A DNA stretch of 64,000 bases from Carya illinoinensis (lineage: Eukaryota > Streptophyta > Magnoliopsida > Fagales > Juglandaceae): assembly GCF_018687715.1 (NCBI RefSeq), contig NC_056762.1, positions 16,835,864 to 16,899,863 on the forward strand. The letters are read 5' to 3'. The notes beneath the pieces are model-generated. The model did not search any database. It was not told where the DNA came from and saw only the letters and a program-made list of their open reading frames with translations. Made by a program: the position numbers and the translations under genes. Below are positions 33,600 through 46,845 of this stretch, piece by piece. The stretch's first letter is position 1; each line of letters begins with the position of its first letter.

Positions 33600-34790
33600 A
33601 AATGAAGTTGTTATCTTGACTAAAATTGAAAGGAAAGTATCTACTGCTATGAATGAGGACCTCATCAAGGAGTTCACTACTGAAGAAGTGTTTAGAGTTT
33701 TGAAGGAAATGCATCCTTCAAAGGCTCCAGGACCCGATGGCATACCTCCTTTGTTCTATCAACAATTCTAGCTTGAAATTGGTACCTTCATTACTTCAGT
33801 AGTCTTACGTGCTCTTAACTTTGGTGACTTTCCTCAAACTTTGAATCATACTTTCATAACACTGGTCCCTAAGAAGAAACATCTTGTGAAGGTCAATGAC
33901 TTTAGACCAATTAGCCTTTGTAATGTCATACATAAGCTAATTTCTATAGTTGTTGCAAACAGAATCAATTTAGTACTACCTACTGTGATTTCAAACACTC
34001 AATCTGCTTTTATACCTAGAAGATTGATAACAGATAATGTCCTTGTGGCTTATGAAGTACTCCATTATTTGTGGAGAAAAAGAGAGGTAAAGAGGCTTTA
34101 TGTCCCTTAAGTAGACATAAGTAAAGCTTATGATAGGGTTGAATGGTCCTTTCTTGCTTCTGTTATGAGAAAACAAGGTTTTCATGAGTAATTGGTTTAG
34201 CTTGTGATGAGGTGTGTGCAAAGTGCTTCTTTCTTAATGCTCATTATTATTGTGTCCTCAAGGGGATTGAGACAAGGAGATCTCATCTCTCCTTACTTCT
34301 CTAGTACACAGAGGGCTTAATCAATTTACTTAGGGATGCTACTATGTCTAAAACAGTGTGTGGTATTCAAATTTGTCGAGCGGCCCCAAGACTTAATCAC
34401 CTGTTATTTGCAGATGATAGCCTTAGTTTTTGTGTTGCTAATGAAGAAACAAACCTCAAATGATTAGATTTGCTGAAATAGCATGAAGAAGCAATAGGTC
34501 AACTTATAAATCAAGAAAAAACTGCAATGGTCTTCAATAAGAATGTTGATGTTGCTAAGCAGAATGCAATCATGGATTTGTGGAGTACTTCTCAAATCCA
34601 ACAGTATGAGAAATATTTAGGTTTGCCATCTATGGTTGGGAAGTCTAAAATAGGTGCTTTAGGTGAAATAAAATACAAGGTTTGGTTGAAGTTACAAGGT
34701 TGGAAGGGTAATATGTTCTCTCAAGGGGGTAGGGAGATCCTGCTTAAGGCAGTGGCTCTGGCTATTCCTTGAAGGTATGATGGCCAAGTT
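33600..34790 (+). pseudogene. L1-E reverse transcriptase fragment
   Basis: LKEMHPSKAPGPDGIPPLFYQ (about 33700), NHTFITLVPKKKH..DFRPISLCNVIHKLIS (33841-33950), TQSAFIPRRLITDNVLVAYEVLHYL (about 33995), GLRQGDLISPYF (about 34270), LNHLLFADDSLSF with an intact FADDS box at 34407-34421, and YEKYLGLPSMVGKSKIGAL (about 34605). Stops at about 34108, 34190 and 34320 and frame shifts break it. The remaining copy keeps the catalytic pair lost in L1-A, B and C. Confidence 0.85.
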
Positions 34791-35259
34791 TTGGTAAGGG
34801 CAAAAAAATGATTAAAGGAATGTGCATTGGGTTAGTTGGAAAAAAATGTGCCAGTCTAAATATGTTGGGGGATTAGTTTTCAAGGATTTGAGGTTTTTAA
34901 CTTGGCTATATTGGCAAAGCAAAGTTGGAGACTTTTATAGAATAAAGAAAGTTTGTTTCATAAGATCTACAAAGTAAGGTACTTTCCCAATGGTTGGGAG
35001 GCAAAAAAACCTACTCAATAAAGGGGGTAGGTGGAGTGTTGGGAATGGGATTGCAATACATATACTGAATGATGTTTGGATACCTGGCTTTTGAGATCTG
35101 AGGAAGGAGTTGTGGTCTAACAACATGCAACAGAAGGACTTAAACAGGTTGCATCCTTGTTAGACATAAATACGTATTGGTGGAACATCTCACTGGTAAG
35201 ATCTCTCTTCAATTTAAAGGTTGCTAAAGCTATGCTGAAGCTGCACCATAGTTCCTTTG

Positions 35260-36330
35260 GTGATCTATTTAAGTGGATTTGGGACTAGAGAAAAGTGGTA
35301 TGTTCAGTGTCAAGAGTGCATATAGGTTCTTTAAGTCACTTGCAGTTTCTAATCAAGGGGAGTCATCAAATGGGGGCTGTCTTAAGAAGTTCTGGAATGC
35401 TGTGTGGAAGTTGAAAGTACCTTAGAAGGTGAAAATATTTGCATATAGAACTTGTAAGGATGCCCTTCCTACAAAGGCTAACCTATTAGCAGGAAAATTA
35501 ATGTGGAAGCTAACTGTTGTTTTTGTCAACATCTAGTAGAGGACCTAGGACATGCTTTGCTTTTCTGTCCATCTGTTCATGACTTTTGGGTGAAAAAGTT
35601 TCCTGATTTGCAATAGCTTCATCAATTCAATACTCTTTTGTCTATTGCAATGGATGTTTACTGAAAAGGTTTCTTAGATCATTTAATAGGCATCTTTCTA
35701 ATGGCTTGGGGCATGTGGTATAGGAGGAATAAGATAATTCATGATAAGATTTGTTTACATCCTCAACATGTTATCTCTTTTTCTCTTTCTCATAAATGTA
35801 AGTCTATCATCGATTTGCAATAGCAGTGAGTCACTCAGCAGCCTGAATATAGGTGGGTCACCTTCACCACAAAACTAGTTTAAGTTAAACATCTATGGGG
35901 CATTGTTCTTTGACTATAATAAGACAAGTGTTGGTGCCATTTTAAGGAATTCATTGGGTGATGTTTTTATGGCCCTAAGCTAAGTTGAACATGAGTTTCT
36001 TGAGAGGCCTACAGTTTGGCATGAACATTGGCATCCAAAACATTCTTATTGAAAGTGATTTTCTTATGTTGATGGAAGAGGTTAACAAGGGTGATGAATC
36101 ATTTTCTTCTATAAGAATTATTGTCTCTTCAATCTGACAATTGATGCAAAGCTTCCCTCATTGCAGATTATAGCATCGAAATAGATCATCAAATTTAGCT
36201 GCACATTGACATGCAAGACATGCATGGTTGATTCAAGATATGCAAATTTGGTGGCATAGTTCTCCAATTTTTATTGAGAATGTTGTTTATGTTGACAAAT
36301 AGTCTTGTAAACAGGTTTGAGGTGTTATGC
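35260..36330 (+). pseudogene. L1-E zf-RVT and RNase H traces
   Basis: FSVKSAYRFFKSL (about 35300), WNAVWKLKVP, FCQHLVEDLGHALLFCPSVHDFW (about 35525-35590) and FFDYNKTSVGAILRNSLGDVFMAL (about 35905-35975) are recognisable in shifting frames. Heavily decayed. Confidence 0.65.
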
Positions 36331-37819
36331 CTCCCTTGAAATTAAGTTATGTTCTATAACAAAAAATAAATAAATAACGATCATCACCTAAACATAATTA
36401 ATACAAACTGTAAATTAATAGAATTAAACTAGTACATCTAAAATAAGATGACACAACTTAATAACTCCACGATGATAACTCCATGGTTTCAATTCTTCTA
36501 TTTTGCTTGCTACTTAACTCCAAACCACAAAAATAACTTTCCGAACCTCATCCATTTGAGGCATTCATACCTAATTTCTCCTTTTAGCCATTAAAATCCT
36601 TATCAAATATCCAATCATAACTCATCCTTCTTGTCTGGATTTCACTCAACAACACCTCCACGAAAACATATCACAACTACTAAAATTCCCAACACTTGCT
36701 CAACCAAGACCTCAACCTTACAATGGCCTAGCTGTACAAATCCACGAATGCCACTATGCATACACTCATATGAAATACCTCCCAATAGTGTCAATTTAAC
36801 ATGCTCAAATTCTAGCCAAATATCCCAAATCCATTAAAATCCACAACTTTTAATCAAACCAAAATCCAACTCCAAACTAGTAAAGTCTAGTGGTTTACCT
36901 ACTGTCCAGCTTGAGCCATCTCGAGTTTATGGGCAAGGGTGTGCAGTGTATGATTTGGCTTGTATGACAACCCAGACTTAACTAAGCTTTTTTAATTATT
37001 TTATTATAGGTTGATGCAAGGTGGTGAAACCCATTTAGAAACTTACATTTGATGCATTAGGCAACTAAGCCCACAAGGGAGGCCAACAAGCCCAAGCTCA
37101 TTCGACCTCTATAGAAAAATTAGGGTTTTGGAACCCTAGAGAATTAGGGCACACGCCCAACCCATTTTCATTGATTCCAAATGTCATCCCCTTGAGACCC
37201 ACACTAGAACAAAGGAAGTTGGATGTGAATTGAGGGAAGGGAGGTGAGAGAAATTAGGGTTTGGAGCCCCACACGCCTACTCTAGAATCTTACCTACTTC
37301 TTGCCATTTGTCATGCATACAAAAGGACTTGCTTGTAAGAAATAAATTTTTGACATGTTAGTAGATATAACTTTTAGAAAATAGAAATGATGGTCAGGGA
37401 AGTGGCGCCTAGGGCAAGCCAAAAGATAAGAAGAGCACATCAAGTCCTAGAGGGGATTCAGTTTCTAGAAAGCCTTTCCACTTGTCATGCATGCAAAGTG
37501 AAATGATGAAAAGGGAAGAAGGTGGCATTGGGAGGAGGCAAAATCTTGCATGAAAGGGATAGCTTACATGCCTAAGGGCTTCTAGAAAGATCTTGTAAGA
37601 TGCACACTTGAGGTGGATGACAATAGGGACTTGTGCATTGCCACCCTCTTTGCACAATCACACACCATCTCCTAGACATTGGAAGATGAAAGATCTGCTT
37701 GGAAAATAGAAGGGCTTTTCGCCAGCAACACCCCACACACTCCACACACCACATGGCACACATGCACAAGATTGAGGAGAATCTTGGTTGGAAAAAATAT
37801 TCTTTTGCCACTTGGTACA

Positions 37820-38261
37820 TGTGATACCCTATATGATAAGGATAAAGGTATGTGGTAAACGGGATCCCACATTGCTTGGGATGGAGAAGTCCTTGCTCTT
37901 TATAAGGTTCTAATAAGGCTCCAATTGTATCATTGACTAGTCATTTTGGAGTACAGGCCATATGATTTGGGTCTTCCATTGGGGCGTTACAAATAGTATC
38001 AGAGCCTATCCCAACCAAAAATGTGGGAATTGGGTCATGTCACCTATAATGGATAGGCTTGAAGAGGATGTCAAGAATTTGAGGGGGGCGACTATGATAC
38101 CCCATATGATAAAGATAATGATAGGTGGTGAATGAAATCCCACATTTCTTGGGAAGAAGTTCTTGCTCTTTATAAGGTTGCAATGAGGCTCCAATTGTAT
38201 CATTGACTAGTCTTTTTGGAGCATAGGTCATGTGGTTTGGGCCTTCTATTGGGGTGTTATA
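37820..38261 (+). mobile_element. TRIM (miniature LTR retrotransposon), 442 bp, TSD GTACA
   Basis: LTR1 37820-37991 (172 bp, TGTGATACCC..GGGGCGTTACA) and LTR2 38093-38261 (169 bp, TATGATACCC..GGGGTGTTATA) enclose a 101-bp interior. The interior has a tRNA-Met-type primer site TAGTATCAGAGC at 37994-38005 and a polypurine tract GAGGGGGGCGAC just before LTR2. GTACA flanks both sides (37815-37819, 38262-38266). No coding capacity; mobilised in trans if at all. Confidence 0.9.
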
Positions 38262-39183
38262 GTACATTGAATCAAGACACAAGAGGAAGAGCAAAAAGGA
38301 AAAGTAGGGTTTTGGTTTTGAGGAAGCCTTACCACTTGTCTAAAAGGTTGCTTTTGGTTCCCAACATAATCTATCGATGGAGAAAGGGAAGAGGCACACG
38401 ATTTTAGTGCCACATGGCATCCATGCAAAAGGCTTTAGCTTTTCAAGAAGGACTCACACATCTATAAAAGGGAAGGAGCTGAAAACCTTGAAGTCTTTTG
38501 GTCTTTTGGTGCCATGGCATTTGTTGCTATGTTATGTGATTGCTTAATTATTATTTGATTTTTAACATGCAAATGAGTTGTGATGCCTCATCTAGTACTA
38601 GGATTCACATGTTTTGATGCACATGTTGATATTTGATGCCTAAGCAAGCTTATTAGAAGTTTCAAGCCCATGAAATGATTGCATATTCACATGCATGATT
38701 CGGCCATGTGTATGTTTATTAGTGATGCTTAACTAAGTGTCTTAGAAAATTCCAAGTTCATGGAAAGATTGAATATTTGTGTACACAATTGTTTGTATGA
38801 TTTGACCATGCCTATGTTTGATGCATTCTCAAGTATGTTTGGAGCTCAAAGTTCATAAAATAAAAGAATATCCATGCTTATTAAAGTTGGTATGTTCCGG
38901 CTATGCATAGTATATAAGGTAGATACATGCTTTATTACTTGTTTGTTTGTAAATGTCATTGTTTAAGTAAATGAGAACATGGTCGCATGTTCTAATATTT
39001 TCAAGCTGTAACGCATAATGTATATGGTTGCACATAGTTACGTGATGTATGGTTTGCATTAAGTTTGGCATACATGGGTACATGTTTCATGAAAAGTGCA
39101 AGGTATCTTAGTCCATGTCACATGCAATTGGTTTGTGTAATTGTTTTTTTTTTTTTTTAAGAAAAGAATCATTTAAAGTTTTG

Positions 39184-39219
39184 TCACGACCCAATTGCTA
39201 GGTTGGGGAAATGCCCTAG
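39184..39219 (+). promoter_or_regulatory. LTR hairpin module, copy 1
   Basis: TCACGACCC followed by CTAGG..CCTAG (39198-39219). Stem 5 bp here, 7 bp in the other three copies. Function unknown. Confidence 0.55.
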
Positions 39220-40611
39220 TCGGACTCCTTTATCCACTTTGAGTGATTAAAATAGAGTAGCAGCCCATAGTTTGATGAAGTACAGTCGATGGACCTCGAA
39301 TGATTCCTAAAAGGGAAAGGATACTGGAGTGGGGTTGCATATAAAGCTAGTGGGTGCCATACGGTGAAGGCAAAAATGCAAACTATCATATTATGTATGT
39401 TTAAGAATAAGACGTAGTCACCTCAGTCAAAGTGAGTCGCTGGTTGATGCAAAAACTAGAGGGGAACACATGTTGTGTAGGGGAGCTGTAAGGTATCTAA
39501 TCATATGTTTAAGTTAAGAATAAGGCATTGAACTCCAAGATATGTTATGTTATATGATCAAGAACTTGAGCTCATATGTGACATGTTTAAGAACCAAGAA
39601 TGAAAAGATGAAAAGACGTTTTTCTGAAAAGGTCGAAAGGTCTCAGTTACACGTTATCTTTTGAAAAGTCAAAGCTGTATAAGTAAAGTTCATGTCCATG
39701 CATTCATTATCCTTAGCTCTCATATGCTTATGATAACTATTCTATGTTACTTGTTTACTTACTAGACTTTCTCGAAATCTCACTGTGGTAGTTTCCACTA
39801 TCATTCCCCACCCGGTTAGGTAGAAGTTGTAATAGGTTCACGTAGCTCTTAGAATCATGGATGGATTAATGAGTTAGCAGAAGACGAATTCATCATAGAA
39901 GCTAGTTACCATTTTACCGTACATATGTTAAAGGTTTACAACGTAGTGACTCAAGCAAATATGTGAGACCCTTAGTGAGGCCAATGATGGGATTCTACTT
40001 CTTGATCTTGAGAGGACATTAAAATTAAAGAATGATATGGATTTTGCGATGAGGTATTTCAAGCAAGCCCGAGATTCTTCGATTTAAGCCAAAAAGGTTG
40101 CTGTTGAGTTAGGGCTTTGGAAGCTAGATCCCTGACAAACAAGGGGAATCTTTTTAATTTTGATTGAAGATGGGAACTTAGTGTTGGTACACATGCCTTA
40201 GAAGAAGAAAATGGTAATAGAAAAGAGAATATGTTTCGATGACTTTCAATGATGGCCCCATGTTTTGGGACCTTTTGAAAAACAACTATGCTTTGGAAGG
40301 TTTCTAGGAGATTAAATCCTTTTGGGATTGTTGTGCTTCAATACCATGATATTTATTTTACCACCCGACCTATTTAGTAAAAACATTTTTTCTATTACGA
40401 TTTACTGCATACTACTAGAACAATAGGTGCATTGCATCTTATCTGTCATGTACTAGAGGTATCTTTGTGTTACATATTCTGACGCTTTAGTCACCGTCCA
40501 ATCTCAAATGGGGGTTGGGGGCATCACAGCTTGATAGTGTGAAACTTCTATTCGATTGGGTTACAGTGACAATGCGGTGGAATTTCTATCAACAAAATCA
40601 AAGGTGTGGCT

Positions 40612-40614
<3 letters not shown>

Positions 40615-40688
<74 letters not shown>
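40615..40688 (+). repeat. (GA)37 microsatellite
   Basis: 74 bases of perfect GA. Frames reading (RE)n or (SL)n across it are artefacts. It is the antisense of the CT-rich leader usual in these LTRs. Confidence 0.98.
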
Positions 40689-40691
<3 letters not shown>

Positions 40692-41233
40692 AAGGGAAAA
40701 GGAGTTTGAGGGGAAAATGAGAGAAAGGGTAGGAGAGGGAGATTGGGAAATTGAGAGACATACTAATGACGGCGTGCTCACAGTGTAGGGTTTTGGGTTG
40801 CGACAATGATGGCTTGTGACAACCATGGATTTAAGAGAAAGAAAACATACAAATGGAAAAAGAGAAGAGAGACACCAAGGTAGGAGCTTACTATGGTGAT
40901 CGAGCATGATGGCGAAACGTGGAAACATAGTGTGTAAGGGGCGGTAGCAATCTAAAGATGTGAGAAAGAAAGATAGAGAGGGGAAGTGAGGGAGAGACGA
41001 AGAGAAAGGGACAATGGAGTTGGAAACTCATAGGGAATGAGTGATGTGAACCCCAATCGACTCGCTTTGAGACCCAACAACAATATTGGAAAAAAAAACC
41101 CAAGAACGTCAAACTCAAGTCTATGGATGGAGAATTTAGACCGATTGAGATCTCGTTTCAAGAACCTAAATTATATTAAAATCTAGACCCAATGAAATCC
41201 CGTCTCAAGAACCCAAATTACGAGAAGGAACGC

Positions 41234-41956
41234 CACAAAGGTTGTAATTTACCTTTGATAAGTTCAAGAGTTCAATTAAGAACAAGAGGAGAAAACTCAC
41301 TCACAATGAAAATTCAATAAAAAATGTCTTACCCTCTCAAATGAGGCTACAAGTGGTTTAAATAACAATCCCCAAAACCCTAAGTGAGCCGCGGTACTGT
41401 AGCGTGAACAGTACCCGGGCTACAGTACTTCTAAAACCCTAGTTCACTTTAAATAATAACTTTTCAAATATGCCCTTGGCCAAAATACAAGACCTTCCCA
41501 AAAACCTTAATTCAATAGAAATAAGGCATATGTCTGGGCCAACATCCTCAAGCCCACTTATTCTAAACTAATAAAATAAACTCTTTTATTGAAATAAATA
41601 AGTCCAAGGCCTTCAATAACAATAAGTCCAAGTTGTGTCTTTCGTAGCATATCACATGGATGAAAACTAGATCTCCTCCTCTCAAGCCCATCTTGAATAT
41701 TGGGCTCTTGCTAAACACGTCTCACGTGGATTGCACCCCTATCCATGCATAGCTTTCTTGATCTTCCTAACTCTTAATTTTGTAATTAACCCATCTGAAA
41801 CTTGCAAAGGCTCTTTACAACTTGGTCCACCTTGAGGCCCATCAATGAGAGAAAGGACCAACGGAGTGTGACAGATGGAGAGATGTATTAGGGCTACGTG
41901 TATGTCTACAAAGAGAAGAAATGAAGTTGAGAGTGTTGGGGGGGGGGGGGGGGGGG
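41234..41956 (-). other. Unresolved LTR-like boundary zone
   Basis: Minus-strand features include a TTTAAACC promoter-like box at about 41345-41365 and a TGTCACACTCCG start at 41873. No matching duplication was found for TGTAATTTACC (about 41247) or TGTCACACTCC ends. It may be a short copia-type LTR or part of the larger minus-strand LTR. Confidence 0.3.
41938..41956 (+). repeat. G19 homopolymer
   Basis: Nineteen consecutive G at the apparent junction of oppositely oriented LTRs. Confidence 0.95.
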
Positions 41957-43124
41957 ACACCCCTATTCTCCGCTTGTGTTGTAGCTAAGACTAGTGCCAG
42001 GTTATTTTCAAAATTTTCTTTTTTATATGTGCGAAAATGTCATTTGAGTTTTCAAATATTTTTTCTAAATATAGACTACGAGCCTAAAATTTCTATTTTG
42101 ATATTTTATGATTTTATCTTGGGTTTGATATTTAGTTTAAAAATTCTTTTATGGGCCAAGATATTTTTTAAACAAGTTGTATTATTTTTTGAATTTGAAT
42201 CGAGGTCCAAAAATTTAAAGAAAGATTCATTTTATAAATTTTCTATACTATTGCCTAAATATTTTTTTGAAATGGCCCTACCCGAATACCCAAAAGCCCA
42301 AGCCCGTGAGTTCAAGTAGAATCCACGTCGTGCAGGTTCCTATGGATGCACGGCTTCATCACTCCCGTAGCCCATGCTCGCACGTCTCTCCTCATCTCTC
42401 TAGGGTTTGTTTTTCATCGCCTATATATTCACACATTAACTTCACAGTTCACGCATAGCCCTTCTCCATCATGCACGACAACTTTCCACTTGTAGAAACA
42501 CATCTCATGAGCCACCAACCTGCTGAGCTCGCCCTCACATCCAACCTTAAACCGCAATCTTTGAACCGTACCCGACTCCTCAGCCACCGTGTGACCCAAC
42601 CGAACCACCACGTTGTTTCCGTCAAACTTTCCCAAACGGCCAGCCTCCATCTCACGTCATCGCTAGTGCCCATCCACCTTTGCATCACGGGTAAACCGCT
42701 GCACAGCCTTCCTCCATGACTCCTTCTGCCACCTACCCGTGTACACCCACTCAATCCATGGTAAAATAATGTGCTGCCCAGCTCCACACACGGCAACACC
42801 ACCACATGCGAGCCGCAACGGCACCTCCACATGCAGCATCGATCACAGCACCACCAAGCCACCGTCCAACTCCAGTTGCACGTCCTCACCATCGTGGAAG
42901 TCCAACCTATGTGCGGCCACCTCAAGGAAATCCACTCCACGCCATTACCTCCTAAAGCACCTCTGCTTTGGCTCTCAAAAACAGAACACCCACTGCAACC
43001 AACCCACAACCTCTGGCCAGCCACCGTACCCCAGCCCTGTAACCACCGTGTGAGAAAGCCACCAAGTCACCTGCAATCACACGGTGAGCTTCGTTCTGTC
43101 TCACACCGAGCTCTCTCTCACTCC

Positions 43125-43169
<45 letters not shown>

Positions 43170-44947
43170 AGTGTGCAACCGCCAAGTCCCGACTGTGTAT
43201 CAGCGATCTCCCAGCTGCCCCCCACGATAAGCCTCCTTCGCACGACCCTGGTCTTGTGACTGTATAATATCCCTGCAATAAAAAACAAAGCAAAACTTGG
43301 GTTGTAATATTTTCGTTGAGTGCCTTACGTGAAGATGGCAGGAAGCCTTCCTCTGTTTTTATAAACCAAAGGTTGAGGTTTTTTTTTAAAGTACATTTCT
43401 GACACTCAGTGGATTGATTTTTTTTACATTGACTCAAGTATTTTTGTAGAAAATTATTGGATTTATTTAAGTGGGCTTGTTTTCTACTTGGTTGCTTTTA
43501 TTTTTTTATTTCAATGGGTGTGTTGTTATGTTAAGTTATTTTAAAGTAAAATTTGTTTTTTGGGTTAAGTTCGGGTTCTAAATTATTTTGGGTTGGGTAA
43601 TATTTTTATTTTAGTGACCTTTTTTTTTTAATTGGTTGTGTTTTGATTTTTTAAATAGACTGATGTTTGAGTTGGAATTAGGTTAAGTATATTAAGTGTA
43701 TAATTGATGGTTTTGGAAAAGGATGGAATTATAGGAATTTTGAGAATTTAGGTTCTTGAGGAATTAAAATAGGTTATTTTAGCATCTTAGGTTTAAATAT
43801 TGAAGTAAGTATTCGATTGGGAATTTACTAGAGTTACATGAATTTTATAAGTGATGATTAATATTTCTTCAGCATGGTTGAGGATATTTCTGAAAAGCTA
43901 AGAAATCCAGATAAGCGGAGTTCCTATACTAGACTTTGCATAAAAGGAAAATAAAACGAGGTTGACTTTTAAAATATGCATCTTTTAGTTTTTGAAAAGA
44001 AATATGAAAAACAACCTCAATTATTTATTTTAGCATTACTCATGAATTTTGTATAAAATGGAAAGTATTTTTGTCATAATTAGTGTAGTCATGAGCTTAT
44101 TTTCTGGCTTTTGTTTTTCTAAACTGTGCAAAAGAGAGTGAATATAAAATTTTGTGCATAAATTATATTTTTGTAATCTGATTCTGTTATGTTATTAAAA
44201 TATTTTGTATTTTGATATGATATGATGTGATTTATAAAAACCTCTGGCATGACATTCTGTTTTTATTTCTGTTCTATTCTGACCTTACCACGGGTGTAAA
44301 AACTGTGGCCTCTGTTCGGGTTGGTACCAACTTATTCTATTTCTGGTACATCCACTTTGGAAGCAAAGTGGTTTTCTACGTGGTCTTTCCTGTGTGCATA
44401 CTTGGAGCTCCGAGAATAATAAGGGGAAAATTCACATTCTGTTTCTGCTCAGTTGGCTACTGGGGTTTGCATAACCCTACCATAGGGGTTAAACATGGAA
44501 CTCTATCTTGATGTGATGTTTCAGTTATGCTGTGCCAAAGGAACCTTGAATAAGAATACTTTTCTAAAACTTTCGCTCTGATATTTTTGATACCATATTC
44601 TGATTTTGCATTCTGAAAGTAAAACCATTTTGTTCTGCATTTTAAACTTTATAAATGCTCATGTTTGCACACTAGTATATGTTCTTTGCTTACTGAGTCG
44701 TACTTAGTAAATTGAAATATTTTTAGATATTTTGATTTGATGAGTTAAAGAGATTTTCAAGCTTTGGAGAGTTTTTAATTTATGCTCTTGAGAATTTCTT
44801 TGTTGCCTCTATGAAGGAACTTGGATATTTGGATTGAGTGATTAAATTAAGATTTTATGGAGTTTTATGGATTTTATAGTTATGATTTGAAGTTGATATT
44901 AAGTAATAAGAGTTAACTCTTCGGACCTCTGGGAACGGTGTTACAGA
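41957..44947 (+). repeat. Long LTR, plus strand (left end uncertain)
   Basis: The right end ACGGTGTTACA at 44947 is LTR-like. A TATATA box at 42422-42428 precedes a C/T-rich leader with the (TC)21 run. 44280-44490 is similar to the inverse of 32880-33090. The left boundary is not defined; open frames in the C-rich leader look spurious. Confidence 0.5.
43126..43167 (+). repeat. (TC)21 microsatellite
   Basis: 42 bases of TC repeat in the leader of the plus-strand LTR. Confidence 0.95.
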
Positions 44948-45867
44948 TAATATGCAAAGCAACCTAGAATTTGTCTAATAGTATGTAATAAACCCAACGG
45001 TATTGTGAGTCATAAATGTTTTTTGCACCAGAATAGCTAAAAAACATAGCTTCATAGAAATTAAAAAAAAAAAAAATCATTCATGCCTCATTTAATTCCA
45101 TATTATGAGACGTGTACATAAAATTTTAAATAAATAGAGATTACATCTCCTTATTCAAAGGGGGTCTTATATGGAACATATTCAGAGCATCTCTCTGATG
45201 CGCTGAATGGCTTACAGAATCATCTCTAAAATTATGATAATCAACTACAACTAGCGGTCTGGGTCTAGCTTCTCCTCAATGACCCTCAGCCAGGGTTTCA
45301 CATTCATCACCATGGTTAGGTCCTGCTACAAGTTCTACAATCCCAAAAGGAATGGTAGTTCATAATGATAGAGTCAAATTTCTTAAAATCTCAGTAAGTT
45401 AACAACTAACATACACAAAGATAACATAAACGTGACAAATAATAAACATGAGATGCAGATAAAGTATTTCCTTTTCCATCCTGATTTCTTAACATCTTTT
45501 AGAAAATTTAGAGGCACATTTTCTTATAGAGAACATTTCACTCTTTTTCATTTCTTATTCATTTCTTTGTTTTATGATATTTTTTAATATATGGTATCCT
45601 CACAACTCCCCATTCTGCACTGTCAGTACCTGCTGGTTACCATTGCCCAACTTATGGGACATTGTCATCAGAGTTGTGCAGATAAATATTCAATGCATTA
45701 ACCATAACTTTCCATGACATGGGTACCTACCAGCATTAGGTGTCATAATACGAAAATACCTTTGAGTCCTTTAAAGAGGAGCCAGTATAAGTTTGTTAAT
45801 TTTTCTTCGTCAATCCAAGGATTACCAATTCATTTTTAATCATTTTAGAATGGATAGAGGAGTTTCA

Positions 45868-45889
45868 CTAGGATATTCCCCCATCCTAG
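45868..45889 (-). promoter_or_regulatory. LTR hairpin module, copy 2
   Basis: CTAGGAT and ATCCTAG, 7-bp perfect stem with an 8-base loop, followed on the plus strand by TTTTAGGTCATGA (decayed GGGTCGTGA). Confidence 0.55.
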
Positions 45890-46741
45890 TTTTAGGTCAT
45901 GATAAAATATTTTTCATGCTATGCTTATGACAAACACACTTTGTGATATGTGATTTTTTTTTTTTTTTGGTAGGAAGTATCGTCATACTTCATGTAAAAC
46001 GTCATATTTTCATGCATCATGGTAAAGAGTACTTATTTTTGTAAAGTTTCATAATAATCAACACATGTAATGTAGCGACTGAATGCTTCTATGGTGATGC
46101 AAGATATTTCATGAGTAAATAGCATATAAATATGGCATATAAATATTATCCAAGAGTAAGTTAGAAGCCAACTTACAAACTTCTTGAGATACTGAGGTGT
46201 GGTGGCTGAAATAAGAGATATATTTGAGGTTAGCACTATAATAGTTACTAAAACTATACACTCAACCATTTGGCATTTGAGTTTTGTTACATTTAACCAA
46301 ACTATGGAACTCCATAACTTCTATGATATCAATTCCTATATAATTCTCAAACCTCTTGAATCAAGTGTATACCATGAAAGTTTTTACTCAGGGCATGGCA
46401 TGGGATCAAGAAGAGATCAATACCAAATGCTTATGCTATCACATATGATGCTTCTTATTCAACTAATACTAAATCCTTCAACTCAAGTTCTTCATGCAAT
46501 ACTTTAATTTATACCTCAACATGATAAAAACGTGTTCATAAGTGATTTAGCTTGAACATCAATTTTTGAATCACCAGTAACCTAAAGCATGCTTGATGAT
46601 CAACTAAAGATATTAATTCAATTCCTAGCATGGCATGTCATAATCAACATTCACTTGATATTTATAACCTCATATCATTATCACTTAGTAACCATATCAC
46701 AAATCTATTATGCTAGCATCAAAACCTAACCCAAGCATGCA

Positions 46742-46845
46742 TACCCTTTAGTTTCTCATATCAATTCTCATGGCATCACAAATTCATGTTTAACATGTTC
46801 ATTCATAACTTCATCAAACATTGAGATAGGCTACTTAGCACTTGA
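46742..46845. repeat. 205-bp tandem repeat split by a solo LTR
   Basis: Copy 1 is 46742-46845 plus 51265-51362; copy 2 is about 51363-51560. Both contain CCCTTTAGTTTCTCATATC, ACTTCATCAAACATTGAG and TTCTTTTGCATGTAG. Non-coding, within the host minus-strand LTR. Confidence 0.8.

Larger units (their letters stand above)
33494..36372 (+). mobile_element. L1-E: 5'-truncated LINE, plus strand
   Basis: Flanked by AATAACGATCGTCA (33480-33493) and AATAACGATCATCA (36373-36386), 13 of 14 identical, with an A-rich tail at about 36359-36372. It contains RT, a zf-RVT trace and an RNase H trace. It is the only LINE here on the plus strand. Confidence 0.8.
36963..40528 (+). repeat. Solo LTR (gypsy-type) with TSD GCTTG
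   Basis: Begins TATGACAACCC and ends GGGGGCATCACA; flanked by GCTTG at 36958-36962 and 40529-40533, exact. The first dinucleotide TG has become TA. No internal region or second LTR, so it is the product of LTR-LTR recombination. About 3.1 kb excluding a nested TRIM. It contains the hairpin module at 39184-39219. Confidence 0.8.
32395..41873 (-). repeat. Decayed long LTR, minus strand, hosting L1-E and a solo LTR
   Basis: The left end TGTAACGACCAATATTCGG (reverse complement of an LTR end ..GGTCGTTACA) is clear. 32880-33090 is similar, inverted, to 44280-44490, so this and the 41957-44947 LTR are one family in opposite orientations. The right end is unresolved: candidates near GTGTGACA (41873) or the G-run at 41938 give no matching duplication. 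Own sequence outside nested elements is about 3 kb. Non-coding. Confidence 0.45.

Noticed and set aside
40561..40928. Long frames of RERERE and SLSLSL
   Set aside because: They read straight across the (GA)37 microsatellite; no start context or domain.
42267..43259. Pro/His/Ser-rich frames in the 42-43 kb region
   Set aside because: C-rich LTR leader with TATA box and TC microsatellite; overlapping frames on both strands, no family resemblance.
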